In this document: in pieces, positions 1 to 7,553 of the stretch
Numbering within the stretch: the first letter of the stretch is position 1
Layout of the letters: each line of letters opens with the position of its first letter
Assembly: GCA_946478915.1 (NCBI GenBank)
Contig: CAMLER010000095.1
Span: 1-11,528, forward strand
Source of the DNA: an uncultured Chryseolinea sp.
Lineage (GTDB): Bacteria > Bacteroidota > Bacteroidia > Cytophagales > Cyclobacteriaceae
Direction of reading: 5' to 3'
DNA: 11,528 nt
Position numbers and translations under genes: made by a program
The notes under the pieces: generated by a model
Databases searched by the model: none
What the model was told of the DNA's origin: nothing
What the model saw: the letters and a program-made list of their open reading frames with translations, nothing else

Positions 1-1
1 A

Positions 2-2188
2 CTAGCTTTAAGGATCAATCCTGATGGCGCAGGTTTAAAAGTAATGGGACATAATTTTCGGAATGCGTATGAGGTGGCCGTTGATTCGCGTGGTGATTTA
101 TGGCAGAACGATAACGATGACCAGGTAGTGACGTGCAGGACCACCTGGTTGATGGAAGGTGGCAACGCGGGATATTTTAGTTCTGACGGGACGCGCTACT
201 GGCAGGCAGATCAGCGACCGGGCCAGGACGTATTCACCGCGCACTGGCATCAGGATGATCCAGGGGTTATTCCTGCAGGAGATAGAAGCGGTGCCGGTGC
301 ACCTACCGGCATCGTTGTGTATGAAGGCGATGCTTTCGGCGAAAGCTATCGTGGCATGTTGTTGAGCGCTGATGCCGGACGTAACGTAGTGTTTGCATAT
401 CATCCAAGACAATCCCAATCGGGATACGATCTTGGCAAAAGGATCAACTTCATTACTTCTCTGAAAGAGGATAACGAGGATTATGTCTGGAACGACTCCC
501 TCGAAAACCGTGATGCAGATAAATGGTTTCGGCCGAGCGATGTGGCTGTAGGGACAGACGGCGCGATATATGTTGCCGATTGGTTTGACCCTGTTGTAGG
601 AGGTCATCAAATGGAAGACTCAATCGGGTATGGAAGGATTTATCGCATCGAGCCTAAGGCTAAGAAACTAAGGCGCCCTGCAGTAGACATGTCGAGTTTG
701 GAAGGACTAATGGAAGCGCTTCTCAGTCCGGCGATAAATGTTCGATTCGAGGCGAGCCAAAAATTAGTAGAAAGGGGAGCGGAAATTATGCCGGCGCTTA
801 AGAAGGTACTACAGTCATCTAATCCTTACCACCAGGCGCGTGCAATTTGGGTGATGGCGCAGTTGGGAAATAGCGGCGTGGCGGAAGTTGAGAAAATGTT
901 GGAGCATCCAGATGAGGATATCCGTACCGTTGCATACCGGTCGTTAAGACAATTTTCGGAAAATATAATTCCATATGCAGGGAGCCTGGTGGATGATCCA
1001 TCTCCGTTTGTCAGGCGTGAAATTTTGATCAGTCTTACAGATCAACCATACGCAATTAAGAAACCCATACTGCTTTCGTTGTTAAATAAATTGGATCCGA
1101 AGGATCGGTGGTTTATTGAAGCGTTTGGTACTGCCGTTTCCGGGCATGAAGTTGACCTTATGATAGATGCTGAGAGAATTCTAAATCCAGACAACGCGGC
1201 CCCTGAACTTTGGAACGAAAAAATGGAGGCAATTGTGTGGCGGTTGCATCCGGTCAGGTACGTGCAGGCATTATATCAGCGCGCTCAATCAGATAAATTG
1301 TCCATTGATCAACGCCGTCGCGCGATTACAGCGCTTGCTTTTATCAACGATCGCAAGGCAGTGTTGGCAATGTTGAATCTGGTGCAGAGTTCGCTACCCG
1401 ACGTTTCCGAACAGGCTACCTACTGGGTCGGGTTCCGGCAAGGAAATGACTGGTCTCAACTAGCCGACTGGACGAAAACGGGAATAGATCCGGAGGCAGC
1501 CAGGAAAGTTGCCGCAATGAAGGTAAGGGCAAGCAATATCATGGATGAAAAAATGCCATGGGATGAAAAAAGACGGGGCGCGCGTGAGATGGCCCGCGAT
1601 ATTGTCGGAGCCAAGATGTTACTTGCCCTGGTGGCTGAGCAAAAATTTCCGGCTGATCTTTACGGCGAAGTTGGAAAGATTATGTTGACCAGTGCGGATC
1701 AGGGGGTGAGGGTTCAGGCTTCGCAGTATTTTCGTTCTGATAACGGACACACCTATGCGATCCCGTCTATAGCTCAGCTGAAGGCTGACCCTGCAGATGG
1801 AAAGCAAATTTTTGATCGTAAGTGTAGTTCTTGTCACAGGGTCGGTGGATCTGGTCGTGATATAGGTCCCGAACTTTCGTTGATCGGAAAAAAATTTGAT
1901 AAGGAAACATTGATCGATGCAATAGTAAATCCATCCGCGGGGATAGTTTTTGGATATGAGGCATGGACCATCAGCACTAGTGATGGCCAGTCACATTTTG
2001 GATTTTTAGTAGGTGACAGCGACAAAGCTGTATTAATAAAGGATGTTGCAGGAAAGATCACCACCATTGCCAGGTCGGATATTACATCGAGACAAAAGGC
2101 TGAAAAAAGTCTCATGCCCGATGCGTCGTCGTTGGATATGAGTGACCAGGAACTCGCTGATGTCGCGGAGTACCTGACTCGTTTATGA
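2..2188 (+). CDS. PVC-type heme-binding HEAT-repeat cytochrome c protein (5' partial)
   Basis: The frame is open to the left edge, so the true start lies outside the window; the ATG at 44 is internal. The N-terminal visible part carries the signature of the PVC-type membrane-bound dehydrogenase domain, a beta-propeller-like fold: an RNAYEVAVDSRGDLWQNDND stretch and later FRPSDVAVGTDGAIYVADW. The middle, roughly positions 690-1720, is helical and HEAT-like, with repeated segments such as VRFEASQKL and VRREILISL. The C-terminus is a class of cytochrome c seen with this family: heme motif CSSCH at 1823-1837 and a probable axial Met in SLMPD at 2114-2116. Family knowledge suggests a secreted or periplasmic redox protein acting on sugars or similar substrates, but the substrate cannot be read from the sequence. 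The gene stops 89 bp before the end of a convergent gene, and I see no clear terminator hairpin in that gap. The assignment to the family is secure; the exact function is not. Confidence 0.9.
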   Translation, partial: LALRINPDGAGLKVMGHNFRNAYEVAVDSRGDLWQNDNDDQVVTCRTTWLMEGGNAGYFSSDGTRYWQADQRPGQDVFTAHWHQDDPGVIPAGDRSGAGAPTGIVVYEGDAFGESYRGMLLSADAGRNVVFAYHPRQSQSGYDLGKRINFITSLKEDNEDYVWNDSLENRDADKWFRPSDVAVGTDGAIYVADWFDPVVGGHQMEDSIGYGRIYRIEPKAKKLRRPAVDMSSLEGLMEALLSPAINVRFEASQKLVERGAEIMPALKKVLQSSNPYHQARAIWVMAQLGNSGVAEVEKMLEHPDEDIRTVAYRSLRQFSENIIPYAGSLVDDPSPFVRREILISLTDQPYAIKKPILLSLLNKLDPKDRWFIEAFGTAVSGHEVDLMIDAERILNPDNAAPELWNEKMEAIVWRLHPVRYVQALYQRAQSDKLSIDQRRRAITALAFINDRKAVLAMLNLVQSSLPDVSEQATYWVGFRQGNDWSQLADWTKTGIDPEAARKVAAMKVRASNIMDEKMPWDEKRRGAREMARDIVGAKMLLALVAEQKFPADLYGEVGKIMLTSADQGVRVQASQYFRSDNGHTYAIPSIAQLKADPADGKQIFDRKCSSCHRVGGSGRDIGPELSLIGKKFDKETLIDAIVNPSAGIVFGYEAWTISTSDGQSHFGFLVGDSDKAVLIKDVAGKITTIARSDITSRQKAEKSLMPDASSLDMSDQELADVAEYLTRL

Positions 2189-2277
2189 AATATTATTCAC
2201 GATAGAGCTACAGCGAGCATTAGTTTCACAACCAAAAATCAATAGGGCAACCTTCGTCTCAGTTGTGTCACTACACC

Positions 2278-3033
2278 TTATTCCGCATACCAATTCCGCA
2301 GCCTGACATCGATGGAAGCTTTTCCGGCATCCACCAATTTCTTAAATCCTTCGACATCATTGAGCCCTCCCTGGCCGCGGTAGTGATACGGATAGACAAT
2401 CTTTGGTTTGAATTCCAACACAGCACTTGCTGCCTGATCGATATCCATGGTATAGGGAAGGTTCATGCATACAAATGCAACATCAATATTTTTTAAAGCC
2501 CGCATGTCCGGGATATCTTCCGTGTCGCCAGAGATGGATACCATTTTGCTGCCAAGATTTAAAACATAACCATTGCCACGGCCTTTGGTATGCCGGGAGT
2601 CAGCCGATTCCGGAAGATTGTACATTGGAACCGCCGAAATGGACACGCCACTTTCTGTGATCTTGTTGCCATTGCTCACTATTACTGCCTTGGACTTTAG
2701 ATTCTCGGGTAACTGATCGGCTACAGCCTGAGGAACAATGAGCTTTGCTTTCGATGTTTCAATTGCGTTTAATGTTTCGATATTCATGTGGTCTCCGTGA
2801 ATATCTGTAATCAGAATTAGATCAGGTGCAGCTACGCCCGCATAACCTTTTGCTCCATTGTAGGGATCAACATAAATAGTTTTATTGTTCCAGGTGAGAA
2901 CAAGACTTCCATGAAACACTGGCTGAATCATGAGGGGTCCGGCTTTGGTTTCTATTTTGTCAGGATTCGGCCGCTGTGCTGTGGCTGACGAGATCATCAG
3001 AAAGGTCAAAAGGGGTAAAATAACCTGTTTCAT
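2278..3033 (-). CDS. Secreted metallo-beta-lactamase-fold hydrolase (UlaG-like)
   Basis: The product is 251 residues with a signal peptide (MKQVILPLLTFLMISSATAQ, cleavage near residue 19-20), so it should act in the periplasm. The MBL metal-binding motif is TDIHGDHMN, with D77, H79, D81 and H82; the usual first His of HxHxDH is replaced by Asp. Other candidate ligands are H148, D170 in SISGDTED and H217 in PYHYRG. The length and layout resemble UlaG-like or YfnI-like small MBL proteins that are common, uncharacterised and often secreted in Bacteroidota. The substrate is unknown: a lactonase, phosphodiesterase or other hydrolase would all fit. The gene is convergent with the cytochrome gene and divergent from dinB, with a 139-bp shared upstream region. 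No Shine-Dalgarno sequence precedes the ATG, which is normal for the phylum. Confidence 0.85.
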   Translation of the reverse strand: MKQVILPLLTFLMISSATAQRPNPDKIETKAGPLMIQPVFHGSLVLTWNNKTIYVDPYNGAKGYAGVAAPDLILITDIHGDHMNIETLNAIETSKAKLIVPQAVADQLPENLKSKAVIVSNGNKITESGVSISAVPMYNLPESADSRHTKGRGNGYVLNLGSKMVSISGDTEDIPDMRALKNIDVAFVCMNLPYTMDIDQAASAVLEFKPKIVYPYHYRGQGGLNDVEGFKKLVDAGKASIDVRLRNWYAE

Positions 3034-3149
3034 AGTATTGGTTTGTTGTGTTCGATTAACCTCGAATTTATCAACGTTGTTTCAAGTCATAATTGCCGCC
3101 TGTCACTTTATCGAAAATTTTCTCTTAAGCATTTAATTTATCCCCGGCT

Positions 3150-3157
3150 TATATTTG
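3150..3157 (+). promoter_or_regulatory. Candidate -7 box for dinB
   Basis: TATATTTG matches the Bacteroidota -7 consensus TAnnTTTG exactly and lies 15 bp before the preferred dinB ATG at 3173, giving a very short leader. No TTTG is seen 19-21 bp further upstream, so the -33 element is missing or diverged. Confidence 0.4.
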
Positions 3158-3172
3158 TGTACACCTGCAATA

Positions 3173-4264
3173 ATGGATAGTTCAGCGATTCGACGTAAGA
3201 TCATTCACATCGATATGGATGCTTTTTATGCATCAATCGAGCAACGCGATAATCCTGAATATCGCAACAAGCCTATCGCTGTGGGTGGGTCTCCCCAGGG
3301 GCGCGGCGGCGTTGTCGCTACGGCAAGCTATGAAGCTCGAAAATTCGGTATTCGCTCTGCAATGTCCTCTAAGAGAGCTGTACAACTTTGTCCTGAAGTT
3401 ATTTTTGTACGCCCCCGTTTTGATGTCTACAAACAGGTTTCGCAACATATTCGCACCATATTCTTCCGGTACACCGATCTCATAGAACCACTTTCTCTTG
3501 ACGAAGCTTTCCTGGACGTAACAACAGACAAACAAAACATCGGATCGGCAATTGACATTGCTGTCCAGATCAAGAAAGCGATCAAAGATGAGTTGCACCT
3601 TACAGCTTCAGCTGGTGTTTCCATAAACAAATTTGTCGCGAAGATTGCATCAGATATCAACAAGCCAGATGGGATGACTTTTATCGGCCCCTCTAAAATT
3701 GAGAGATTTATGGAGTCGTTGCCGGTTGAAAAATTTTTTGGTGTAGGTAAAGTTACTGCTGAAAAAATGAAGCGAATGGGTTTGCACATCGGTGCAGATC
3801 TTAAAAAGTTAAGTGAGTCAGACCTGACAAGACATTTCGGGAAAGCGGGCAAGTTTTATTTCAAAATTGTCAGAGGAATTGATGAGCGCGCCGTACAGCC
3901 TCACCGTGAGTCAAAGTCCGTTGGGGCAGAAGATACATTCCCGTATGACCTGAAGCGTCCGGAAGATATGCACGAGGAGTTGCGCAAGATTTCCGGCATT
4001 GTCCACGACCGACTATGCAGACATAGTTTGAAAGGCCGGACCATTACATTGAAAGTAAAGTATCATGACTTCAAGATCATCACACGCAGTCTTTCTTTAG
4101 CTCACCTAGTCGACGATTTTGAAACCATTTATACAACCGCTAAAAAATTGCTCGATGGAACGGACCTAGAAGAGAAACGGATCCGGCTGCTTGGCATCTC
4201 TATTTCAAATTTCAGGATGGAAACGAGCAATCAAACTCTTGATCAGTTAACCCTTGAATTATGA
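3173..4264 (+). CDS. dinB: DNA polymerase IV (Y-family translesion polymerase)
   Basis: The product, 363 residues from the ATG at 3173, is a Y-family polymerase that copies past damaged bases. The N-terminal palm motif HIDMDAFYASIEQ gives catalytic D14 and a Tyr (Y19) at the steric-gate position. The second catalytic motif SLDEAFLD gives D110 and E111. A thumb segment with FFGVGKVTAEKM (helix-hairpin-helix) and a C-terminal little-finger domain follow. The last residues, QLTLEL, match the QLxLxL beta-clamp-binding tail of E. coli DinB. A TTG at 3155 would add six residues, but a TATATTTG -7-like box covers 3150-3157, so transcription probably begins downstream of that TTG; I therefore chose the ATG. 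I see no LexA-type SOS box in the 139-bp divergent region. Length and motifs are complete, so the enzyme is likely functional. Confidence 0.95.
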   Translation: MDSSAIRRKIIHIDMDAFYASIEQRDNPEYRNKPIAVGGSPQGRGGVVATASYEARKFGIRSAMSSKRAVQLCPEVIFVRPRFDVYKQVSQHIRTIFFRYTDLIEPLSLDEAFLDVTTDKQNIGSAIDIAVQIKKAIKDELHLTASAGVSINKFVAKIASDINKPDGMTFIGPSKIERFMESLPVEKFFGVGKVTAEKMKRMGLHIGADLKKLSESDLTRHFGKAGKFYFKIVRGIDERAVQPHRESKSVGAEDTFPYDLKRPEDMHEELRKISGIVHDRLCRHSLKGRTITLKVKYHDFKIITRSLSLAHLVDDFETIYTTAKKLLDGTDLEEKRIRLLGISISNFRMETSNQTLDQLTLEL

Positions 4265-4286
4265 TCACTGGAAACAAACTTTTGTT

Positions 4287-4303
4287 AATAACAACGGGTT
4301 ATT
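4287..4303 (+). terminator. Weak hairpin after dinB
   Basis: AATAAC at 4287-4292 pairs with GTTATT at 4298-4303 around a five-base loop, 22 bp past the dinB stop. The stem is AT-rich and only a short mixed T-rich run (ctatttg) follows, so it is at best a weak terminator. It sits just upstream of the promoter-like site of the next gene. Confidence 0.25.
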
Positions 4304-4306
4304 CTA

Positions 4307-4336
4307 TTTGTCGCTTGCTGCCGAATTGGTAATTTG
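4307..4336 (+). promoter_or_regulatory. Bacteroidota-type promoter of the HMA-AraC regulator
   Basis: TTTG at 4307-4310, a 19-bp spacer and TAATTTG at 4330-4336 closely fit the TTTG-N19-21-TAnnTTTG promoter, with one T fewer in the -7 box. Transcription would start near 4343, about 13 bp before the ATG at 4356. The -7 box lies in the loop of a small dyad, TTGG (4326-4329) with CCAA (4339-4342), a position where a regulator could block or assist polymerase. The dyad as an operator is inference. Confidence 0.45.
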
Positions 4337-4355
4337 ATCCAACTTAGCATTTAAT

Positions 4356-4532
4356 ATGATAACACTACACATCAAAAATATGGTTTGTAATCGCTGCGTT
4401 GCTGCAGTGGAGGAATTGTTAAAGAAGCAGGGCGTGGACATCGAGAAAATTGCATTGGGTCAGGTAACTGTCAAACAAGATAATCTTACGAAGGATCATT
4501 TGAGCGCATCGACGATAGAAAGGCACGGTTGA
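4356..4532 (+). CDS. HMA-like CxxC metal-sensing fragment of the split regulator
   Basis: This is a 58-residue frame starting MITLHIKNMVCNRC, with metal-ligand cysteines C11 and C14 in the MxCxxC-like motif and a ferredoxin-like beta-alpha-beta opening (CVAAVEELLKKQG, then IEKIALGQVTVKQ). It corresponds to the N-terminal domain of the HMA-AraC regulators and ends out of frame as STIERHG. The core CxxC loop is intact, so if translated it might still bind Cu+ or another soft metal. It lacks the last strand and helix of the domain and may not fold. It has its own promoter-like sequence (4307-4336). Confidence 0.5.
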   Translation: MITLHIKNMVCNRCVAAVEELLKKQGVDIEKIALGQVTVKQDNLTKDHLSASTIERHG

Positions 4533-4900
4533 TAGAATCAATGAAGAATAAGGTGATTCAAATGATACACCATTCCGACAAGGTTGATTTAAAATTTAAC
4601 TGGTCAACAGTATTATCGGAAGAGTTGAACTATGAGTATAGCTATCTGAGCAATTTGTTTTCAAGTGTGGAAGGGGTGACGCTCGAGCAATATATTATCA
4701 GACAGCGGATCGAAAAGGCAAAGGAATTACTTTTCTATGATGAGCTAAATCTGTCACAAATTGCCAATAGACTTGGATACAGTAGTGTAGCCCATTTATC
4801 AGCCCAATTTAAAAAGGTGACGGGATTCACGCCCTCGGAAATGAAAAAGTCCAGGGATATTGAGAATCATCGTAAACCCCTGGATTCAATGGTGTCCTAG
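4529..4900 (+). CDS. AraC-family helix-turn-helix DNA-binding part of the split regulator
   Basis: The frame has 123 residues from a TTG at 4529, or 119 from the ATG at 4541, which is the likelier independent start; no Shine-Dalgarno precedes either. It holds both AraC helix-turn-helix motifs: one around residues 32-47 (ELNYEYSYLSNLFSS), the second around 75-107 (LSQIANRLGYSSVAHLSAQF and TGFTPSEMKK). The tail HRKPLD is characteristic of the HMA-linked AraC regulators. The DNA-binding part is complete and well conserved, so a metal-blind regulator could still be made if translation starts here. Downstream lies copA, the expected type of target, although 373 bp separate them. The helix-turn-helix assignment is firm; function without the sensing half is uncertain. 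Confidence 0.75.
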   Translation: MIESMKNKVIQMIHHSDKVDLKFNWSTVLSEELNYEYSYLSNLFSSVEGVTLEQYIIRQRIEKAKELLFYDELNLSQIANRLGYSSVAHLSAQFKKVTGFTPSEMKKSRDIENHRKPLDSMVS

Positions 4901-4998
4901 CGCTACTTTGTCAAGTTGCGATGGGATGTAGAAGCGATGTCTCGTTAAAACGTCAATGCAGGTTGTAGTGAATGATTCTTGTCGGTGATGATTTTTTA

Positions 4999-5022
4999 CC
5001 GCAATAACGCAGAGGCGCAAAG
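4999..5022 (+). repeat. Three imperfect 8-bp CGCAAAG-type units
   Basis: The units ccgcaata, acgcagag and gcgcaaag are consecutive and share an rCGCArAG core. A fourth CGCAAAG copy sits at 5101-5107. They look like the remains of an intergenic repeat family and have no coding role. Confidence 0.45.
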
Positions 5023-5261
5023 GGTGTTAATGGAGATGACTTTAGGTCTCCAGGTCGAGCTTCGTCGCATGTTGAGTGACTACTGAACGGTCGAACAGGC
5101 CGCAAAGACCGCTGCCTTGCGGCAGGGGTAATGCATCACTACATCACATAGTCTTCACCACGTGTGGGCGAATTCCTTATAACTTTCCTTAAAAACCGTA
5201 ATCATGTAAACCAATGCCGTAAAAGTATAAAACTATAAGTGCTGCAGCGATGTAGTATTGT

Positions 5262-5266
5262 AAAGG
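5262..5266 (+). promoter_or_regulatory. Possible ribosome binding site of copA
   Basis: AAAGG lies seven bases before the copA ATG at 5274. It is one of the few Shine-Dalgarno-like sequences in the window and supports this start codon. Confidence 0.35.
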
Positions 5267-5273
5267 TTTTAAT

Positions 5274-7529
5274 ATGACGGCTATCAGTTCAAAATCCAAC
5301 ATAAAACAACCAGTCAGGCAGAAGCAGGAAAGTTTTCCAGTATTGGAAATGACTTGCGCAGCATGCGCTACAAGTGTCGAATCGATGCTGAAGGCCACCG
5401 CGGGTGTTCAGGATGCTAATGTAAATTTCGCCAACCAGACTGCGCTCGTTTCTTATGATCCCAATGTTGTTAAGCCGGCAGACTTGCAAGCGTCGGTCCG
5501 GTCAATTGGGTACGATATCGTTGTGGATGTTGAAGATCCACAAGCTGTTCACGAGGCAGCTCAACAGGAACATTACAGAAAGCTAAAGCTGCGTACAATC
5601 TGGGCGTTGGTCCTTTCATTTCCAGTTGCAGTTCTGGGAATGTTCTTTATGGATCTTCCATATGGAACGTATGTATCCATGATCCTCTCGGCTATTGTTA
5701 TTTTTTACCTGGGTCGGTCCTATTTTTTTACGGCGTGGAAACAGGCTAAGTATGGGCAAGTGAATATGGATACACTTGTAGCTTTGTCGACAGGAATTGC
5801 ATTTTTGTTTAGTGCTTTTAATACAGTATATCCCGAATTCTGGCATCAACGTGGTGTGCATGCGCACGTTTACTACGAGGCGGCGGCGTTAATTATTGCG
5901 TTCATTTCGCTGGGGAAGTTGTTGGAAGAAAAAGCGAAGTCCAAGACTTCGGGTGCTATCAAGAAACTTATGGGACTTCAGCCCTCAAGCGTTTTATCTG
6001 TTGTGGATGGCGTGGAGAAGGTGATACCAATAAACGAAGTGACGGAAGGTAGTGTCATTGTCGTTCGCCCTGGTGAAAAAATCCCTGTTGATGGCATTGT
6101 TACAAACGGAAACTCTTTTGTTGACGAAAGCATGATTTCCGGCGAATCAATTCCAGTTCAAAAAACTGCCGGAGAAAAAGTTTTTGCGGGTACCCTAAAT
6201 CAAAAGGGAAGCTTTCAGTTCGTCGCAGAGAAAGTAGGCGAGGACACGGTACTGGCGAATATCATCAAAATGGTTCGGCAGGCGCAAGGCAGCAAAGCTC
6301 CCGTGCAGCGGTTGGTTGATAGAGTTGCAGGAATCTTCGTGCCGGTTGTTCTGGGAATTTCAGTGCTGACATTTAGTGCCTGGATAATACTTGGCGGGGA
6401 AAATGCCTTTTCTCACGGATTGCTTACCTCCATAACTGTTCTTGTGATCGCCTGTCCCTGCGCTCTTGGGTTAGCGACTCCAACTGCGATCATGGTAGGG
6501 ATTGGCAAGGGTGCCGAGAGCAACATTCTAATCAAGGATGCTGAGAGCCTTGAGCTGGCGCATGGCGTAAATGCAATAGTTCTGGATAAGACAGGAACCC
6601 TTACACAAGGTAGGCCAACCGTTGTGAATTCTTTATGGAAATCAGGATCGGATGCAAGTCAATTAAAAAATATATTATACAGTTTGGAGACGAGGTCTGA
6701 TCATCCGCTTGCTGAGGCTGTGGTTGCCCACATCAAAGATGAACAACGAATAAGCTTGTCTGTTGAGAATTTCGAGAATGTTACTGGGAGGGGCGTCAAG
6801 GCAGCAATAGATGGAAAGTCGTATTATATTGGAAACAAGAAATTCCTTGAGGAAAATGGGGTAAGCATCGATAGCGATTTAATTCAAGGGGCTGACGTGT
6901 GGCAATCTGAAGGCAATACGATTGTATACTTTTCGGATGATCGGCAGGCTTTTGCAGTGTTTGCAATTGCAGATAAGATCAAGGAAGGGTCGTTGTCAGC
7001 GATCCAGTCGTTAAAAAGAAAAGGTATTGAAGTACACATGCTCACCGGCGATAATCATGGGACTGCTTCTACCATAGCCAGGTCGTTAGGTATTGAAAAT
7101 TTTCAGTCAGACTTGCTACCCTCCGATAAAGCAGAGTTTGTAAGGAAACTTCAGAAATCAGGTAAAGTTGTTGCAATGGTCGGAGATGGCATTAATGATT
7201 CGGAGGCATTGGCACAGGCTGATGTTAGCATTGCCATGGGCAAAGGATCTGATATTGCTATGGACGTAGCAAAAATTACACTGATCACATCCGACCTCCG
7301 ATCCGTGCCGCGGGCGATAAGTCTTTCGAAGAAGACGGTTACGACGATACGCCAGAATTTGTTCTGGGCATTTATTTACAACGTACTGGGCATACCATTA
7401 GCGGCGGGGGTACTTTATTCGGTGAACGGATTTTTGTTGGATCCAATGATCGCAGGTGCTGCGATGGCTTTGAGTTCCGTTAGTGTTGTGGGGAATAGCC
7501 TACGGTTACGCGGAGCAGATATTGACTAA
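5274..7529 (+). CDS. copA: Cu+-exporting P1B-type ATPase
   Basis: This 751-residue inner-membrane pump uses ATP to move Cu+ (or Ag+) out of the cytosol. In order it shows: one N-terminal HMA domain with MTCAAC (M26, C28, C31); a membrane block from about residue 108 to 220; the actuator motif SGES (S289-S292); the transmembrane metal site CPC at C394-P395-C396 in ACPCALGLATPTA; the phosphorylation site DKTGT at D438; the P1B-specific HP pair at H477-P478; the hinge GDGIND at 637-642; and C-terminal helices with YN and MALSS, which together with CPC mark the Cu+ subgroup P1B-1. All catalytic residues are present and the length is usual for a single-HMA CopA. The gene follows a copper-type regulator and precedes a small CxxC protein and a DUF3347 lipoprotein, so copper resistance is the likely role. 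Confidence 0.95.
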   Translation: MTAISSKSNIKQPVRQKQESFPVLEMTCAACATSVESMLKATAGVQDANVNFANQTALVSYDPNVVKPADLQASVRSIGYDIVVDVEDPQAVHEAAQQEHYRKLKLRTIWALVLSFPVAVLGMFFMDLPYGTYVSMILSAIVIFYLGRSYFFTAWKQAKYGQVNMDTLVALSTGIAFLFSAFNTVYPEFWHQRGVHAHVYYEAAALIIAFISLGKLLEEKAKSKTSGAIKKLMGLQPSSVLSVVDGVEKVIPINEVTEGSVIVVRPGEKIPVDGIVTNGNSFVDESMISGESIPVQKTAGEKVFAGTLNQKGSFQFVAEKVGEDTVLANIIKMVRQAQGSKAPVQRLVDRVAGIFVPVVLGISVLTFSAWIILGGENAFSHGLLTSITVLVIACPCALGLATPTAIMVGIGKGAESNILIKDAESLELAHGVNAIVLDKTGTLTQGRPTVVNSLWKSGSDASQLKNILYSLETRSDHPLAEAVVAHIKDEQRISLSVENFENVTGRGVKAAIDGKSYYIGNKKFLEENGVSIDSDLIQGADVWQSEGNTIVYFSDDRQAFAVFAIADKIKEGSLSAIQSLKRKGIEVHMLTGDNHGTASTIARSLGIENFQSDLLPSDKAEFVRKLQKSGKVVAMVGDGINDSEALAQADVSIAMGKGSDIAMDVAKITLITSDLRSVPRAISLSKKTVTTIRQNLFWAFIYNVLGIPLAAGVLYSVNGFLLDPMIAGAAMALSSVSVVGNSLRLRGADID

Positions 7530-7530
7530 A

Positions 7531-7548
7531 CTTAATCAATTTGCCAAT
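7531..7548 (+). repeat. Post-stop direct repeat, copy 1 (CTTAAT-N3-TTTGCCAAT)
   Basis: CTTAAT (7531-7536) and TTTGCCAAT (7540-7548) begin two bases after the copA stop codon. The same two blocks, spaced by seven instead of three bases, follow the stop codon of the next gene at 7820-7841, so the small CxxC gene is flanked by an imperfect direct repeat. Confidence 0.5.
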
Positions 7549-7553
7549 CACTA

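Larger units (their letters stand above)
4356..4900 (+). pseudogene. HMA-AraC family metal-linked transcription regulator, frame broken
   Basis: From memory of the family, Bacteroidota carry a regulator of roughly 190 residues that joins an N-terminal heavy-metal-associated-like domain beginning HIKNMVCNRC to a C-terminal AraC helix-turn-helix domain ending in RKPLD. Both halves are here, but in different frames. The first frame runs from the ATG at 4356 to a TGA at 4530-4532. The family's IDDRKARLIES stretch reappears in another frame from 4508, directly after LTKDHLSA of the first frame. In intact members about a dozen residues, ending near GFEL, separate these two blocks, so a short deletion of 3n+1 bases near 4505-4510 would explain both the missing residues and the shift. 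It may be a true loss of function or a sequencing error. An alternative is gene fission with coupled translation, because TTG (4529) overlaps the TGA as TTGA. Confidence 0.7.
4901..5273. other. Gene-free stretch with degenerate repeats and hairpins upstream of copA
   Basis: No convincing reading frame lies here. Three imperfect 8-mers follow one another at 4999-5022 (ccgcaata, acgcagag, gcgcaaag), and CGCAAAG recurs at 5101-5107. TGGAGA at 5031-5036 can pair with TCTCCA at 5047-5052, and CTGCC at 5112-5116 with GGCAG at 5121-5125 around a TTGC loop. Tandem CGCAAAG-like runs are, as I recall, a common intergenic element in Bacteroidota genomes. The final 100 bp are AT-rich and should carry the copA promoter. 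A TAGTATTG at 5253-5260 resembles a -7 box with one mismatch, but no -33 partner is visible. Confidence 0.5.

Noticed and set aside
3155..3172. TTG start giving dinB six extra residues
   Set aside because: The TTG lies within the -7-like box TATATTTG, so it would be upstream of the transcription start. The ATG at 3173 agrees with the usual N-terminus of Pol IV.
4500..4532. Programmed frameshift joining the two halves of the HMA-AraC regulator
   Set aside because: There is no slippery heptamer, no upstream Shine-Dalgarno-like stimulator and no clear downstream structure at the junction. About a dozen family residues also appear to be missing, which a frameshift would not explain.
4999..5022. 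CRISPR-like array in the repeats upstream of copA
   Set aside because: The units are 8 bp, contiguous and degenerate, with no spacers and no cas genes nearby.
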